DNA of 15,039 bases, taken from the NCBI RefSeq assembly GCF_009932355.1, contig NZ_LEKU01000035.1:1-15039 (forward strand), read 5' to 3'. This DNA is from Riemerella anatipestifer_E. Its GTDB lineage: Bacteria; Bacteroidota; Bacteroidia; Flavobacteriales; Weeksellaceae. The position numbers and the translations under genes were made by a program. Below are positions 14,884 to 15,039 of the stretch, one piece after another; position 1 is the stretch's first letter, and every line of letters begins with the position of its first letter. Below the pieces are notes generated by a model that saw only the letters and a list, made by a program, of their open reading frames with translations, did no database searches and had not been told where the DNA came from.

Positions 14884-14915
14884 AAACTATCGAGGGTTGC
14901 AACCCTCGATAGTTT
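14884..14915. terminator. Perfect 32-base palindrome inside the IS left end
   Basis: A 16-base arm reading AAACTATCGAGGGTTG is followed at once by its exact reverse complement, and then by further T to position 14919. It lies between the terminal repeat and the transposase start. With the T-run it would act as an intrinsic terminator for transcription entering the IS from the SusD side, protecting the transposase from read-through; the inner part overlaps the sub-terminal repeat shared with the other IS end. Confidence 0.8.
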
Positions 14916-14943
14916 TTTTATTAACTTTAAATTTTTATACACG

Positions 14944-15039
14944 ATGAACAAAGCAGATTTTTTAAACGACGATTTTTTTAAACAATTCCAAAGCGGTGAA
15001 GAACTTACCGATTTTTTGAAGTCCATTCAAAAGCGAGGG
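14944..15039 (+). CDS. IS256-family transposase, N-terminal fragment cut by the window edge
   Basis: ATG at 14944 opens a frame that is still open at the window end (32 residues). FLNDDFFKQFQSGEELTDFL followed by KSIQKRG matches the N-terminal pattern of Bacteroidota IS256 transposases (FL..F..G.EL..FL..LQKRG). The catalytic domain is outside the window. It is probably the same IS type as the transposase fragment at 1-134, since the element ends match, but no shared protein region is available here to compare. Confidence 0.82.
   Translation, partial: MNKADFLNDDFFKQFQSGEELTDFLKSIQKRG

Larger units (their letters stand above)
14856..15039 (+). mobile_element. IS256-family insertion sequence, left end (partial)
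   Basis: The terminal repeat begins GTAGTATCTCACAAAGTGTG and matches, in inverted orientation, the repeat that ends the first copy at 185, sharing AAAGTGTGTAA and the inner CGAGGGTT block. The transposase starts at 14944 and runs off the window. Both copies point the same way, so the 14.7 kb between them is flanked by direct copies of one IS type. The boundary at 14856 is estimated from the repeat alignment. Confidence 0.8.

Noticed and set aside
14841..15026. Minus-strand open frame across the IS left end
   Set aside because: It overlaps the palindrome, terminal repeat and transposase N-terminus in antisense; the plus-strand frame matches the IS256 family.

Overview
This window looks like chromosomal DNA from a low-GC Bacteroidota bacterium, most likely a flavobacterium of the Weeksellaceae (Riemerella/Chryseobacterium-like). 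Support comes from a SusC/SusD pair, a Bacteroidota-type tyrosine integrase, a DUF3853-type protein, weak ribosome-binding sites and high A+T content. The genus is an inference from style, not an identification.

Layout: (1) bases 1-185 are the right end of an IS256-family insertion sequence, with the transposase C-terminus and terminal inverted repeat. (2) About 186-7600 is an integrated mobilizable element with all genes on the minus strand. In transcription order it holds a tyrosine integrase, an unknown 319-residue protein translationally coupled to it, a small DUF3853-like helix-turn-helix protein, a VapE/VirE-type P-loop ATPase, a decayed Toprim-type primase, a MobC-like protein, a MOBP-type relaxase and a membrane-anchored coiled-coil protein. 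(3) About 7570-7643 is a candidate element/chromosome junction: a sequence resembling the 3' end of a tRNA, followed by a strong terminator. (4) 7773-14796 is a plus-strand chromosomal operon: a secreted zinc metalloprotease, a SusC-type TonB-dependent transporter and a SusD-type lipoprotein, closed by a terminator. (5) 14856-15039 is the left end of a second IS256-family copy in the same orientation as the first.

How the genes fit together: integrase moves the element in and out of the chromosome. MobC and relaxase would nick an origin of transfer, and a 57-base bipartite inverted repeat at the start of mobC is a good candidate for it. No coupling protein or type IV secretion genes are visible, so transfer would depend on a helper element. 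VapE plus primase, with an inverted set of six 8-base iterons between them, resembles a replication module, but the primase is broken by several frameshifts, stops and a deletion over part of its active site. The protease-SusC-SusD operon would cut extracellular or surface protein and import the products; its substrate is not determined by the sequence.

The observations most worth a second look are the inverted iteron array at 3438-3525, the unknown gene coupled to the integrase, the oriT-like repeat, and the selective decay of the primase in an otherwise intact element.
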